Below, in pieces: positions 53,730-61,596 of a stretch of DNA of 64,000 nt. Position numbers and translations under genes: made by a program. Positions within the stretch are counted from its first letter, which is position 1; each line of letters opens with the position of its first letter. The notes beneath the pieces were generated by a model, which was not told where the DNA came from, did no database searches, and saw only the letters and a program-made list of their open reading frames with translations. The stretch lies in NCBI GenBank assembly GCA_009676745.1, contig CP046062.1:567501-631500 (forward strand), read 5' to 3'. Origin of the DNA: Leuconostoc mesenteroides subsp. mesenteroides (GTDB lineage Bacteria; Bacillota; Bacilli; Lactobacillales; Lactobacillaceae).

Positions 53730-53760
53730 TTGTCAATTGATTTGATTTCTGCTATATAAT
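53730..53760 (+). promoter_or_regulatory. Promoter of T-box operon 1
   Basis: TTGTCA (53730-53735), 17 bp, TATATA (53753-53758), or TATAAT at 53755-53760 with a longer spacer. Confidence 0.55.
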
Positions 53761-53859
53761 TGGGGAACTATCGACATTAAGAAATTGTGAAACAGAACAC
53801 ATGAGGTTAGAAAATAATGAGAATGTAAAGTTGCAAAATAATTATAAATAGTGTAAAGT

Positions 53860-54160
53860 TATTACAAATAAATGAGACAAAGAAAAGATAAGTAAATTTC
53901 AGGAGTAATCAAAGAGAACTAACATTTGGTGAAAGTTAGTATTACGAAGGAATTGAAAATGGTCTTGGAGTCGTTAGTGAGTGGTATGAGCATAATTGTG
54001 GGTATCACTCGGGTGCGCCCGTTATCGCGTTAAGGTATCTCTTTTTTGATGTACCTGTCAAGTATAAAGTAGTAATACTTTATAGAATTTGGGTGGTAAC
54101 ACGAATTTTTCGTCCCATAATCTTTGTAGAAAAGGCAAAGATTATGGGATTTTTTTATTA
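53860..54160 (+). ncRNA. T-box leader 1, probably Met-specific
   Basis: AGAGAACTAAC ... TTTGGTGAAAGTTAG (Stem I distal part) is at about 53912-53940. GAAAATGGTCTTGGAG places ATG 53959-53961 in the specifier position. The T-box sequence TGGGTGGTAACACG lies at 54091-54104. A terminator CCCATAATCTTTG/CAAAGATTATGGG with seven T ends it (54115-54157). Uncharged tRNA-Met would favour read-through into the cyclase-family gene. A specifier of AAT is the alternative reading. Confidence 0.88.
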
Positions 54161-54190
54161 TCGTATGTAGAAAGTAATGGAGAATGAGCT

Positions 54191-54937
54191 ATGACAAACA
54201 AATTAAATAATATCTTATCAGATTTGAAAGAATTTCAGTGGGTTGATTTAACCCATGCATTTGGACCTGATAGTCCACACTTTCCAGCGTTTGACGATGC
54301 AAAATTTGAAACACTTTTTACGCATGATGATGGCTTTTTTGTGAAACAATATACCTTCCCAGGTCAATATGGTACGCACATTGATCCACCGGTACATTTC
54401 GATAAAAATCAGAATGTATACGACTCGGATATCGACTTGAAAGACTTTTTACTACCATTAGTGGTCATTGACAAATCGAGTGAAGTAGCAAGCAATGCAG
54501 ATTATATTTTAACGGCGGAAGACATTAAAGAATGGGAAAAGGAACATGGCACCATTCCACCCAAAGCTTTTGTAGCGTTACGAACAGACTGGTCGAAGCG
54601 TTGGCCATCACAAGAACAATTTGAAAATAAGGATGATAATTTACAAAATCACTATCCTGGCTGGTCTTTGGGTGCACTTAAATATATTTATGAAGAACGC
54701 CAAGCAATAGCAAATGGACATGAAACCTTCGATACTGATCCAGCCATTTTACAACCAGAAAAAGGGTTTGAAGGTGAATACTATGTATTGAGTAGTGGTC
54801 ATTATCAAATTGAACTATTGGCTAATTTGGATAAAGTTCCGGCCACGGGTGCTTTAATTTCAATATCAGTACCAAAAGTTGAAAAATCTCCTGGATTTCC
54901 AGCTCGAGTATTTGCCATAGTTCCCGAGGAGGTTTGA
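54191..54937 (+). CDS. Cyclase family (kynurenine formamidase-like) hydrolase
   Basis: 248 aa. The metal motif YGTHIDPPVHF (HxxxD-type, about 59-69) and DLTHAFGPDSP at the N-terminus define the cyclase family (arylformamidase fold). Catalytic HY in SSGHYQIE near 205. It hydrolyses an amide, lactone or similar bond; the substrate is unknown, but Met T-box control suggests a sulfur compound. RBS GGAG. Confidence 0.85.
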   Translation: MTNKLNNILSDLKEFQWVDLTHAFGPDSPHFPAFDDAKFETLFTHDDGFFVKQYTFPGQYGTHIDPPVHFDKNQNVYDSDIDLKDFLLPLVVIDKSSEVASNADYILTAEDIKEWEKEHGTIPPKAFVALRTDWSKRWPSQEQFENKDDNLQNHYPGWSLGALKYIYEERQAIANGHETFDTDPAILQPEKGFEGEYYVLSSGHYQIELLANLDKVPATGALISISVPKVEKSPGFPARVFAIVPEEV

Positions 54938-55022
54938 TTACGTTGCAGTAGTAGACGTGGCTGAATCTCGTGTTAAATATGTATGTAATCTTAATTAATA
55001 AGATTAAGAAAGAGAATTTGAG

Positions 55023-55886
55023 ATGGTAAAAAAGAAAACGGTGGTTATAGCAGCTATTGTGGCAGGAATTGTTATTGTAGCGGGTGTAACTATTCATAGA
55101 AACACGGTGCAAACAACCGATAATACGGAAGTGACTGTCGGATCGATAGGATCCGATGCTCAAATTTGGGAACATATTGCAAAACTACCGGAAACCAAGA
55201 AAGAAAATATCGTTATCAAGGTTAAGAATTTCACGGATGGTGTTTCGCTAAATACAGCGACTGCACAAGGGAAAGTTGATGTTAATGCCTTTCAATCGTA
55301 TGCGTATTTTGTGGCTTATAACAAAAATAATAGCTCGAACAAGTTGAGTGTTTTAGGAACGACATACCTGGAACCGATGGGTATTTACTCTGAAAAATAT
55401 GATTCTATCGACGATATTCCGGATGGTGCAACAATTGCTATTGCTAACAATGCAGCTAACACGGCACGTGGATTAAAATTGCTAGCAAAAGCCGGATTGA
55501 TCACATTAAAAGATAATTTTGGTAGCCTTTCTGGCGTTAATGACATTAAGAGCAACCCACACAACTTTAAATTTAAAGAAATTGATGATACGACCGGGCC
55601 ACGAGTGATTAAAGACAATTCGATTGCTGCGGCACTTATTGGTAATACAATTGCACTAGAAGGGAAACTGAATGTTGTGAAAGATTCACTTTACTATGAA
55701 AAAGTAAATCAATCAACAAAGGACAATATCAATATTCTAGCCACAGCAGAAAAGAATAAGAATACTGCTAAATTTAAAAAGTTAGTTAAGTTATATCATA
55801 GTAAAGCAGCTCAAAAATATATTAACAAAAAGTTTGATGGAACTAAAATCGAAGTTCAAAAGTCTGTCTCTTATTTAGCTGATTAG
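55023..55886 (+). CDS. metQ: MetQ/NlpA-family substrate-binding protein
   Basis: 287 aa. N-terminal TM (about 6-24) with no Cys anywhere, so no lipobox: membrane-anchored instead of lipidated. Fold markers VGSIGSDAQIWEHI, VDVNAFQSYAYFVAYN and ANNAANTARGLKLLAKAGLI are of the methionine-binding NlpA family. It lies 85 nt after the cyclase gene under the same T-box. No metN or metI is in the window. Confidence 0.85.
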   Translation: MVKKKTVVIAAIVAGIVIVAGVTIHRNTVQTTDNTEVTVGSIGSDAQIWEHIAKLPETKKENIVIKVKNFTDGVSLNTATAQGKVDVNAFQSYAYFVAYNKNNSSNKLSVLGTTYLEPMGIYSEKYDSIDDIPDGATIAIANNAANTARGLKLLAKAGLITLKDNFGSLSGVNDIKSNPHNFKFKEIDDTTGPRVIKDNSIAAALIGNTIALEGKLNVVKDSLYYEKVNQSTKDNINILATAEKNKNTAKFKKLVKLYHSKAAQKYINKKFDGTKIEVQKSVSYLAD

Positions 55887-56026
55887 TTTATCATTAGAAT
55901 TTCACAGATAATTAATAAATTAGATGATTTTGATGGGTTATACAGCTTCTAGCTGCTTTAGCATTATTATAGCTCTACGACCGGATAGTGCTTTTGATAT
56001 AAAAGTAATTCATTTCACAAAACAGG

Positions 56027-56055
56027 TTGACATACGTTTAGCATTTGTGTTTATA
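56027..56055 (+). promoter_or_regulatory. Promoter of the secreted-protein pair
   Basis: TTGACA (56027-56032), 17 bp, TTTATA (56050-56055). Confidence 0.6.
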
Positions 56056-56101
56056 TAGTACCTATATTTATAACAAAATATAAATATTAGAGGGAATTAT
56101 T

Positions 56102-56563
56102 ATGAACATGTTTAAGTCTGTAACCTTATTTTTAGGTACTTTAGGTGTTGTAGGAGCAACAGCTTTATCAGTTGAAACTCCAAAAGTATCAGCGGATTCA
56201 ACAACAACATTACAAGTTAATGCTTTCACAACATGTACAGGGAATGTTTATGGAAGTACTTCTGTAAGTGAATCGAAATATGGTGTTTTATTTTTGGGAA
56301 AAATGGCAGTAAAAGGTATTATTCGTAATAGGGCAACTGCTGTAAGAGTTGTGTCTCAATATGCCAGTGCAAAAGATGCTGCTATGTTTAATGTATATTA
56401 CTATGATGTAACAAACGCTCTCAAGCCTTTGTTATCGAGGTCTGAGGTTCCGACACAGGCTGTATTTGATGCTGTTTATAGAGGCTTGGTAGGAAGTCTT
56501 GGAAATCAACGAGCAACACGTATTGCTAATGCTTTAGCTGGAGCTGTTTCATTATTGATTTGA
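56102..56563 (+). CDS. Secreted protein, possible Sec-dependent bacteriocin
   Basis: 153 aa. Signal peptide with hydrophobic core FLGTLGVVGATALSV and likely cut near KVSA-DST (residue 32). The mature part (about 120 aa) has a single Cys, a Ser/Thr-rich start and a helical, mildly basic second half ending in ANALAGAVSLLI. No family recognised. RBS AGAGGGA. The small cytosolic protein encoded 10 nt downstream suggests a toxin/bacteriocin and immunity pair, but this is inference. Confidence 0.7.
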   Translation: MNMFKSVTLFLGTLGVVGATALSVETPKVSADSTTTLQVNAFTTCTGNVYGSTSVSESKYGVLFLGKMAVKGIIRNRATAVRVVSQYASAKDAAMFNVYYYDVTNALKPLLSRSEVPTQAVFDAVYRGLVGSLGNQRATRIANALAGAVSLLI

Positions 56564-56573
56564 GGTTATATAA

Positions 56574-56942
56574 ATGTTTGAAGATGCTAGACTACAAGCA
56601 CATGCTCTGATGGAAATTGCCACAGCTTTAGGTGATTCATATGCAAAACCAGTATCATTTGCACTTGTTATACAAGACCTTGGCGGTACTAACGAGACAT
56701 TTTCAAAAGTGTTGTCTCAAACAAGCTATTTAATAAATACTAATGATATTAGTAGATATAATATAGCTGATTTCAAAGCATTTTTTCAGGAATTAGAGCC
56801 AGAAGTATTTAAAGATGTTAGTGATATTATGATTATTAAACTGTTAAATGCTTTAGCAATTATGTATATTGACGATTTATACCCAATTGCAAAGAAGATA
56901 ACACAAATATATCAACTAGATAATAAACTACCTGGAATTTAA
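56574..56942 (+). CDS. Small cytosolic helical protein, putative immunity
   Basis: 122 aa, all-helical composition, no signal peptide or TM. Starts MFEDARLQAHALMEIATALG; ends in LDNKLPGI. RBS GAGG. Size and position fit immunity proteins of secreted bacteriocins, but I see no recognisable family motif. Confidence 0.65.
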   Translation: MFEDARLQAHALMEIATALGDSYAKPVSFALVIQDLGGTNETFSKVLSQTSYLINTNDISRYNIADFKAFFQELEPEVFKDVSDIMIIKLLNALAIMYIDDLYPIAKKITQIYQLDNKLPGI

Positions 56943-56947
56943 TTATA

Positions 56948-56977
56948 GAATAGCCTTATGATTTCATGGGGCTTTTT
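56948..56977 (+). terminator. Weak terminator
   Basis: AGCC ... GGGGCT imperfect stem followed by five T. Confidence 0.45.
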
Positions 56978-57009
56978 ATGTGCAATCATATCAGACACAT
57001 AAGTTGATA

Positions 57010-57476
57010 TGTTTCATCAAACAGGAGTACTGAATATAGTACCTAAGCAATCGAGCTTTTTAAAAAACATCATAATTTTTGCTGAAAAATATGAGTTACC
57101 AATCGAAGTCTAAGATCTTCTGAAGCCAGAAAAAGGTGGTTACAATTTACAACACTTAATCAATTTAAGGTAGTTTTAGAAAAAATGCTGGCTATTTAAA
57201 ATCAGAACTAGCTATTATTGATACGTATGTTAAAGAAGTTAAACGTTTGGGTGCTCATGAAACCACAAATGGAGGGACATTTATAGAGAAATCGGCTGTT
57301 ATAACTGTTTGTACTTGGGCAAAAAATCTGATACTAAACTACCCTGCAGCTATGATTTGTCACCGGACGAACACTTTATCGTTGACGATTTACCAGGAAA
57401 GAAAAACATTCAGTTTGTTTCAGGATTAAGTGGGCATGGCTTTAAATTTGCTAGTGTGAGAAAAAGCAATTACTAA
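57010..57476 (+). pseudogene. Decayed sarcosine oxidase / MTOX-type flavoenzyme
   Basis: Several stops and frame changes. The last part reads [20 protein letters not shown], then [14 protein letters not shown], the C-terminal FAD motif of sarcosine/N-methyltryptophan oxidases (PDEHFxID..., GxSGHGFKF). Earlier fragments (IIIFAEKYELPIEV) fit the middle of such proteins. A clear relic without function. Confidence 0.7.
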
Positions 57477-57513
57477 TTTAAGTAGTTGCTTTTTCAATGT
57501 ACGTGAAAAAATT

Positions 57514-57542
57514 TTGCTGAAAAAGCATAAAATTGCTAAAAT
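57514..57542 (+). promoter_or_regulatory. fluC promoter with leaderless geometry
   Basis: TTGCTG (57514-57519), 17 bp, TAAAAT (57537-57542). ATG 57550 follows 7 nt later, where transcription should begin, and there is no Shine-Dalgarno sequence. Confidence 0.5.
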
Positions 57543-57549
57543 AGATGGT

Positions 57550-57948
57550 ATGCAAAATCAGAAGAATTTTCTAACTGAACTATTAGTTACTGGACTTGGT
57601 GGCGCCATTGGTGGAACCTCACGGTATCTTTTGGGGTTAGTCCCAATAGTCGGACCAATGCCAGTAATGACGATGTTAATCAATTGGCTTGGTACTTTGC
57701 TATTAGCAATGTTGGGCGCCTATCTAGCGAGTCATCGCAGTCGGTTAGAGCGGTGGCAGTCTTTCCTTGGTACCGGTGTTTTAGGTGGCTTCACGACATT
57801 TAGTACAATGATTTGGCAAGTACATCAGCAGTTATTCATTAGTACAGCTAATGCTTTAGTTTATATGATATTAACTCTGGGTGGCGGCCTTATCATGTTG
57901 AAATTAGGTAATCACTTTGGCAATAAAATCGGTGAGGCACATGTATGA
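57550..57948 (+). CDS. crcB: Fluoride channel FluC/CrcB, subunit 1
   Basis: 132 aa from ATG 57550 (the in-frame TTG 57514 coincides with the -35 box). Four TM. GGAIGGTSRYLLG and the fluoride-pathway GVLGGFTTFSTMIWQ are intact. Fluc channels are antiparallel dimers that expel fluoride; many Gram-positives have two genes that form a heterodimer. Overlaps subunit 2 by 4 nt. Confidence 0.92.
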   Translation: MQNQKNFLTELLVTGLGGAIGGTSRYLLGLVPIVGPMPVMTMLINWLGTLLLAMLGAYLASHRSRLERWQSFLGTGVLGGFTTFSTMIWQVHQQLFISTANALVYMILTLGGGLIMLKLGNHFGNKIGEAHV

Positions 57949-58283
57949 CGATATTAGGAGTAGCCATTGGATCGGCATTAGGTACGATGCTGCGGTATAT
58001 TATTTTGAATACGTGGTCCGTTCAGTCGAAATATTTTACTGCCGTATTTATTGTTAATATGGTTGGCAGTTGCGCGCTAGGTTATCTTATGGGTACCGGT
58101 GCAAGCTATGCAATGCATAGCTTTTGGACTACTGGTGTCATTGCGGGGCTAACGACGTTTAGTACGATGATGACACAAAGTAGTCAATATACTTATGGTC
58201 AACAAGTGATGTATTTAGCGCTACAGATCATTTTTGGTATGATTTTCTTTAGTGCAGGAACTGCACTCATCACGATATTATGA
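57945..58283 (+). CDS. crcB: Fluoride channel FluC/CrcB, subunit 2
   Basis: 112 aa, four TM, with GSALGTMLRYIIL, NMVGSCALGYLMG, and GVIAGLTTFSTMMTQ. Translationally coupled (ATGA) to subunit 1. No fluoride riboswitch was recognised upstream. Confidence 0.92.
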   Translation: MTILGVAIGSALGTMLRYIILNTWSVQSKYFTAVFIVNMVGSCALGYLMGTGASYAMHSFWTTGVIAGLTTFSTMMTQSSQYTYGQQVMYLALQIIFGMIFFSAGTALITIL

Positions 58284-58326
58284 AAGAGCAGCAGAGTAAG
58301 TTAAACATATTAAAGAGGACAAAATA

Positions 58327-59208
58327 ATGAGTAAAATAGCAGTTATTATTGATTCATCTTCGGCAATGCCAGTAGCTATTCGTAACCGGTATCATATTTT
58401 TCAAGTGAACGATCCCATTATTTTTGGGGATGAAGTCTACAAGGAGACTGTAGATATTCATAATTTGGGTGAACTTGTTAAAATGATGCAAGAAAAAAAG
58501 CAAGTGGCCTCTACTTCTCAACCGGCTCCTGGTGATTGGGAAGAAGCATTGAATTTAGCTAAAGCATCTGGTTATAATCAAGCTATTTTGATTACACTTT
58601 CATCTGGCATTTCAGGTACCTATCAAACAGCCAATGCCATTGCGCAATCATATGACGGGATGGATGAAGTTCGTGCGTGGAATTCAAAAATAGCGGTAAT
58701 GGGTGCTGGGGTACAAGCTATATTAGCAGCTGCCATGGCGGAGAAGAAGCGTTCACTTGATGAAATTATGACATCATTAGAACAGCTACGATCAACCGTT
58801 GACGTTCGCTTTGTTGTAAATGATATTTCACATTTACAACGTACAGGTCGCTTATCACGGGGACAAGCGTTAATTGGTGGTTTGTTAAATATCAAACCAA
58901 TTTTGTCCATGGATGTTCAAGACGAAGGGAAAATCGGAGCTGTTGGTAAGGCACGCAAGATGAGTGGAGCTTTAAAAGAAATAAAAGAACCATTACGGCA
59001 GTCGTTAGCAGAAGCCGATTATCCTGTTCGGGCCTATGTAATTGACGGCAATAACGCGAAATTAGGCGATAAATGGTTGAAAGATCTACAGTCTGAATAT
59101 CCCACTGTTAAATTTGAACGTGGTGTAATTGGTGCATTTATTGGCGTACATACAGGTGATGGCGCTATGGGTATAATTTGGGCACGGGATTGGGAAGATT
59201 TGATTTAA
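58327..59208 (+). CDS. DegV family protein (fatty-acid binding)
   Basis: 293 aa, usual length. N-terminal IIDSSSAMP (7-15), STSQPAPGDWEE (Ser-containing fatty-acid carboxylate site), TLSSGISGTYQTA, and C-terminal GAFIGVHTGDGAMG. DegV/FakB proteins bind fatty acids, delivering them to the kinase FakA. RBS AAGAGGA. Terminator follows. Confidence 0.93.
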   Translation: MSKIAVIIDSSSAMPVAIRNRYHIFQVNDPIIFGDEVYKETVDIHNLGELVKMMQEKKQVASTSQPAPGDWEEALNLAKASGYNQAILITLSSGISGTYQTANAIAQSYDGMDEVRAWNSKIAVMGAGVQAILAAAMAEKKRSLDEIMTSLEQLRSTVDVRFVVNDISHLQRTGRLSRGQALIGGLLNIKPILSMDVQDEGKIGAVGKARKMSGALKEIKEPLRQSLAEADYPVRAYVIDGNNAKLGDKWLKDLQSEYPTVKFERGVIGAFIGVHTGDGAMGIIWARDWEDLI

Positions 59209-59216
59209 TCGGTAAT

Positions 59217-59253
59217 AAAAACCAGCATCAACCAAAATTGATACTGGTTTTTA
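59217..59253 (+). terminator. Terminator of degV
   Basis: ACCAGCATCAA/TTGATACTGGT stem followed by T-rich tail. Confidence 0.85.
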
Positions 59254-59292
59254 TTGTATAATTAAGAATACAATAATTTACGGGGTTTACTA

Positions 59293-59931
59293 ATGCAACG
59301 ATCAAAACGTTTTCAAATTGTTTATGAAGTCCTCAACGCAGTAACGCACGGTTTAGGGTTCATTTTAGCTATAATTGCCGGTGTAATGTTAATGGTTCAT
59401 GTGTTGAGCAAACCAGTGACTGCATTGACCTTAACTGCGGTAATCATCTATATTAGTACGGTTGGTTTTTTTCTACTTGCCTCAACGCTATTTCATTCAC
59501 TCGTATTTACTCGCGCGGCAAAAATCTTTCAATTTTTTGACCATGCAGGTATATACCTTGTCATATTGGGAAGTTATACGCCTTACACATGGTTATTGAT
59601 TAAAGGCGGGATTGGCTGGACTATTTGGGGTGCTATTTTGGCAATGACGATTGCCGGATTTGTTTATGATTTATTTTTTGTTGGGCGATGGCCTTGGGTA
59701 TCAGTGACGATTTACCTGGTTATGGGGTGGTTGATTATTCTAGCCATGCCGATTCTCTGGGGTGTTTTGTCACATACTGCATTTTGGTTACTTGTTGCTG
59801 GCGGCGTGACTTATTCGGCAGGAACTATTTTTTATCTCATTCCTAAAATTCCAATGGGTCATGTTTATTGGCACCTTTTCGTTTTAGGTGGTGCTGGATT
59901 AATGTTTGCTAGTATCTATATTTCTTTGTAA
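59293..59931 (+). CDS. Hemolysin III / TrhA family membrane protein
   Basis: 212 aa, seven TM, PAQR fold. Conserved STLFHS, FDHAGIYLVILGSYTPY and GHVYWHLFVL give the Ser/His/Asp metal site. Family members regulate membrane fluidity (TrhA) rather than being true hemolysins. RBS GGGG. Terminator immediately after. Confidence 0.92.
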   Translation: MQRSKRFQIVYEVLNAVTHGLGFILAIIAGVMLMVHVLSKPVTALTLTAVIIYISTVGFFLLASTLFHSLVFTRAAKIFQFFDHAGIYLVILGSYTPYTWLLIKGGIGWTIWGAILAMTIAGFVYDLFFVGRWPWVSVTIYLVMGWLIILAMPILWGVLSHTAFWLLVAGGVTYSAGTIFYLIPKIPMGHVYWHLFVLGGAGLMFASIYISL

Positions 59932-59949
59932 AAGCCGATAGGCTTTTTT
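59931..59949 (+). terminator. Terminator of hemolysin III gene
   Basis: AAAGCC-GATA-GGCTTT with T-run. Confidence 0.8.
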
Positions 59950-59955
59950 ATTATC

Positions 59956-59986
59956 AAAAAAACGCTAAACATTTGTTTAGCGTTTT
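59956..59986 (-). terminator. Terminator of tRNA-Lys
   Basis: AAAACGCTAAAC/GTTTAGCGTTTT with T-run on the minus strand. Confidence 0.88.
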
Positions 59987-59991
59987 AATAG

Positions 59992-60064
59992 TGGTCAGCC
60001 AGGGGCTCGAACCCTGGACCCACGGATTAAGAGTCCGTTGCTCTACCAACTGAGCTAGCTGACC
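59992..60064 (-). tRNA. tRNA-Lys (CTT)
   Basis: Reverse complement: acceptor GGTCAGC/GCTGACC, D-arm GCTC/GAGC, anticodon stem ACGGA/TCCGT around CTCTTAA (anticodon CTT), T-arm CAGGG/CCCTG. Stand-alone gene. Confidence 0.93.
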
Positions 60065-60167
60065 ATAATGTCGTGTTTCACAACAACAAATATAATACCA
60101 TGTGAAAATATAAAATGCAATAGCTAAATGTGATAAAATGAATATATTCTATATTGGAAGGAGATGC

Positions 60168-61049
60168 GTGGACTTTTGTCGTATTTGTTCACGCTCTATT
60201 AGCATGTTTGATCTTATCAAAGCAATAATTATTGGTATCATTGAAGGCCTGACGGAGTTTTTACCAGTCTCTTCAACTGGGCACATTATCTTGGCAGAAG
60301 CACTGATGAAAATTCCTAGTGGTGATGTTTGGACAAAATCATTCAGATCAGTATTTGATTATTCAATTCAATTGGGTGCCATTTTTGCGGTCATACAATT
60401 GTACTTTGACAAATTGAATCCATTTTCATCTAAGAAAACAGACCATGAAAAATTCCAGACATGGCGTTTGTGGATTCGAGTAGTCGTGGGTGTATTGCCG
60501 GCTATAGTGTTTGGATTTGCATTAAATGACTTTATGGATGCACATTTGATGAATTTCCGCGTTGTTTCAGCAACACTGATCATCTACGGTATTGCGTTTA
60601 TTGTGATTGAGAACCGTCAAAAAAACATTGCACCGGTAATTACTAATGTAAACCAGATTACTTTTAAGCTAGCCTTATACATTGGTTTGTTCCAAGTGTT
60701 GTCAATTGTTCCCGGTACATCACGTTCGGGAGCAACTATCTTGGGTGCTATTATCTTAGGGGCATCACGATTCGTAGCTGCAGAATTTTCATTCTTCTTA
60801 TCAATTCCGGTTATGTTCGGCGTGACTTTCCTGAAGATGTTTTCATTCTTTAGAGATGGTGGTTCATTTACAGGGATGCAAAGCTTAGTAATGCTTGTTG
60901 GTTTCGTTGTATCTTGGATTGTTGCTTGGTTTGCTATTAAGTTTATGATGAACTATATTAAGAACAATGATTTCAAAGTATTTGGTTACTATAGAATTAT
61001 TATAGGCGCTATTTTCTTAGTTTTTGGTATCTTTGGCATTGTAGGGTAA
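60168..61049 (+). CDS. uppP: Undecaprenyl-diphosphatase
   Basis: 293 aa from GTG 60168, chosen for AAGGAG 5-6 nt upstream; ATG 60204 (MFDLIKAIIIGIIEGLTEFL) gives 281 aa, also plausible. About eight TM. GLTEFLPVSSTGHII and PGTSRSGATILGA are the two catalytic motifs of the BacA type. It dephosphorylates undecaprenyl diphosphate to recycle the wall carrier and gives bacitracin tolerance. Confidence 0.95.
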   Translation: MDFCRICSRSISMFDLIKAIIIGIIEGLTEFLPVSSTGHIILAEALMKIPSGDVWTKSFRSVFDYSIQLGAIFAVIQLYFDKLNPFSSKKTDHEKFQTWRLWIRVVVGVLPAIVFGFALNDFMDAHLMNFRVVSATLIIYGIAFIVIENRQKNIAPVITNVNQITFKLALYIGLFQVLSIVPGTSRSGATILGAIILGASRFVAAEFSFFLSIPVMFGVTFLKMFSFFRDGGSFTGMQSLVMLVGFVVSWIVAWFAIKFMMNYIKNNDFKVFGYYRIIIGAIFLVFGIFGIVG

Positions 61050-61082
61050 TAAAAAGCACAAGCAGTGGCTTGTGCTTTTTTC
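61050..61082 (+). terminator. Terminator of uppP
   Basis: AAAAAGCACAAGC-AGTG-GCTTGTGCTTTTT. Confidence 0.93.
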
Positions 61083-61129
61083 ATAAGCTTCTTCACGAAA
61101 AATATACTAAAAATTAAAATAAAAAGTGA

Positions 61130-61158
61130 TTGACATGAGAAAATGAGTAGTATATAAT
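61130..61158 (+). promoter_or_regulatory. Consensus promoter of T-box operon 2
   Basis: TTGACA (61130-61135), 17 bp, TATAAT (61153-61158): full consensus. Confidence 0.92.
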
Positions 61159-61164
61159 TAGTTC

Positions 61165-61455
61165 AACATATGACGTTGAAAAGATAAGTACTTGTCAAAA
61201 TGATTGTATAGAGAGCTAATGTTTGGTGAAAGTTAGTATCAGGATGATTAGGAAAATGGTCTTGGAGTTAATAATGATGTGAGCGATAGAGTTGGTAAAC
61301 ATCATTCGGGTACACCCGTTACAGTGTCAGAGTATCGAAAACATTGTCTCTTCTGTACTTGGTAAGTGTGTATTAGTGATAGTATGCAGAAAACGGGTGG
61401 TAACACGGTAACTTCGTCCCGCAGCTTTGATTATTCAAGGCTGCGTTTTTTTGTT
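61165..61455 (+). ncRNA. T-box leader 2, probably Met-specific
   Basis: GAGAGCTAATGTTTGGTGAAAGTTAG (Stem I distal part; split by its loop) near 61211-61237. GGAAAATGGTCTTGGAG puts ATG 61256-61258 in the specifier position; its 15-base core is identical to T-box 1. T-box GGGTGGTAACACGG near 61394-61408. Terminator GCAGC ... GCTGC with seven T (61420-61453). Controls the genes from 61480 on. Confidence 0.9.
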
Positions 61456-61479
61456 GTATGAAATAAAGGAGAAATTGAT

Positions 61480-61551
61480 ATGCGCTATTTGTTAACTAAA
61501 AATATATTAGTTAGATTAAAGGGCCTAGGTATAGCTCATAGCCGAATGTGA
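61480..61551 (+). CDS. 23-aa leader ORF after the T-box
   Basis: MRYLLTKNILVRLKGLGIAH then SRM and a stop. AAAGGAG is ideally placed 8-9 nt upstream, as strong as for any gene here. It lies between the T-box terminator and the first methyltransferase-like gene. Function unknown; perhaps a second, translation-based control, or an unrelated small basic peptide. Confidence 0.5.
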   Translation: MRYLLTKNILVRLKGLGIAHSRM

Positions 61552-61596
61552 TTCTGTTTATTAGCTTTAAACTAATATCATTAATAAGGAGATCAC

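Noticed and set aside
54822-55175. 117-aa minus-strand ORF between the cyclase and MetQ-like genes
   Set aside because: Shadow of two coding regions and their gap; no RBS.
57480-57549. Fluoride riboswitch before fluC
   Set aside because: No GGNGAUGG-type pseudoknot core, and the promoter abuts the start codon, leaving no room for an aptamer.
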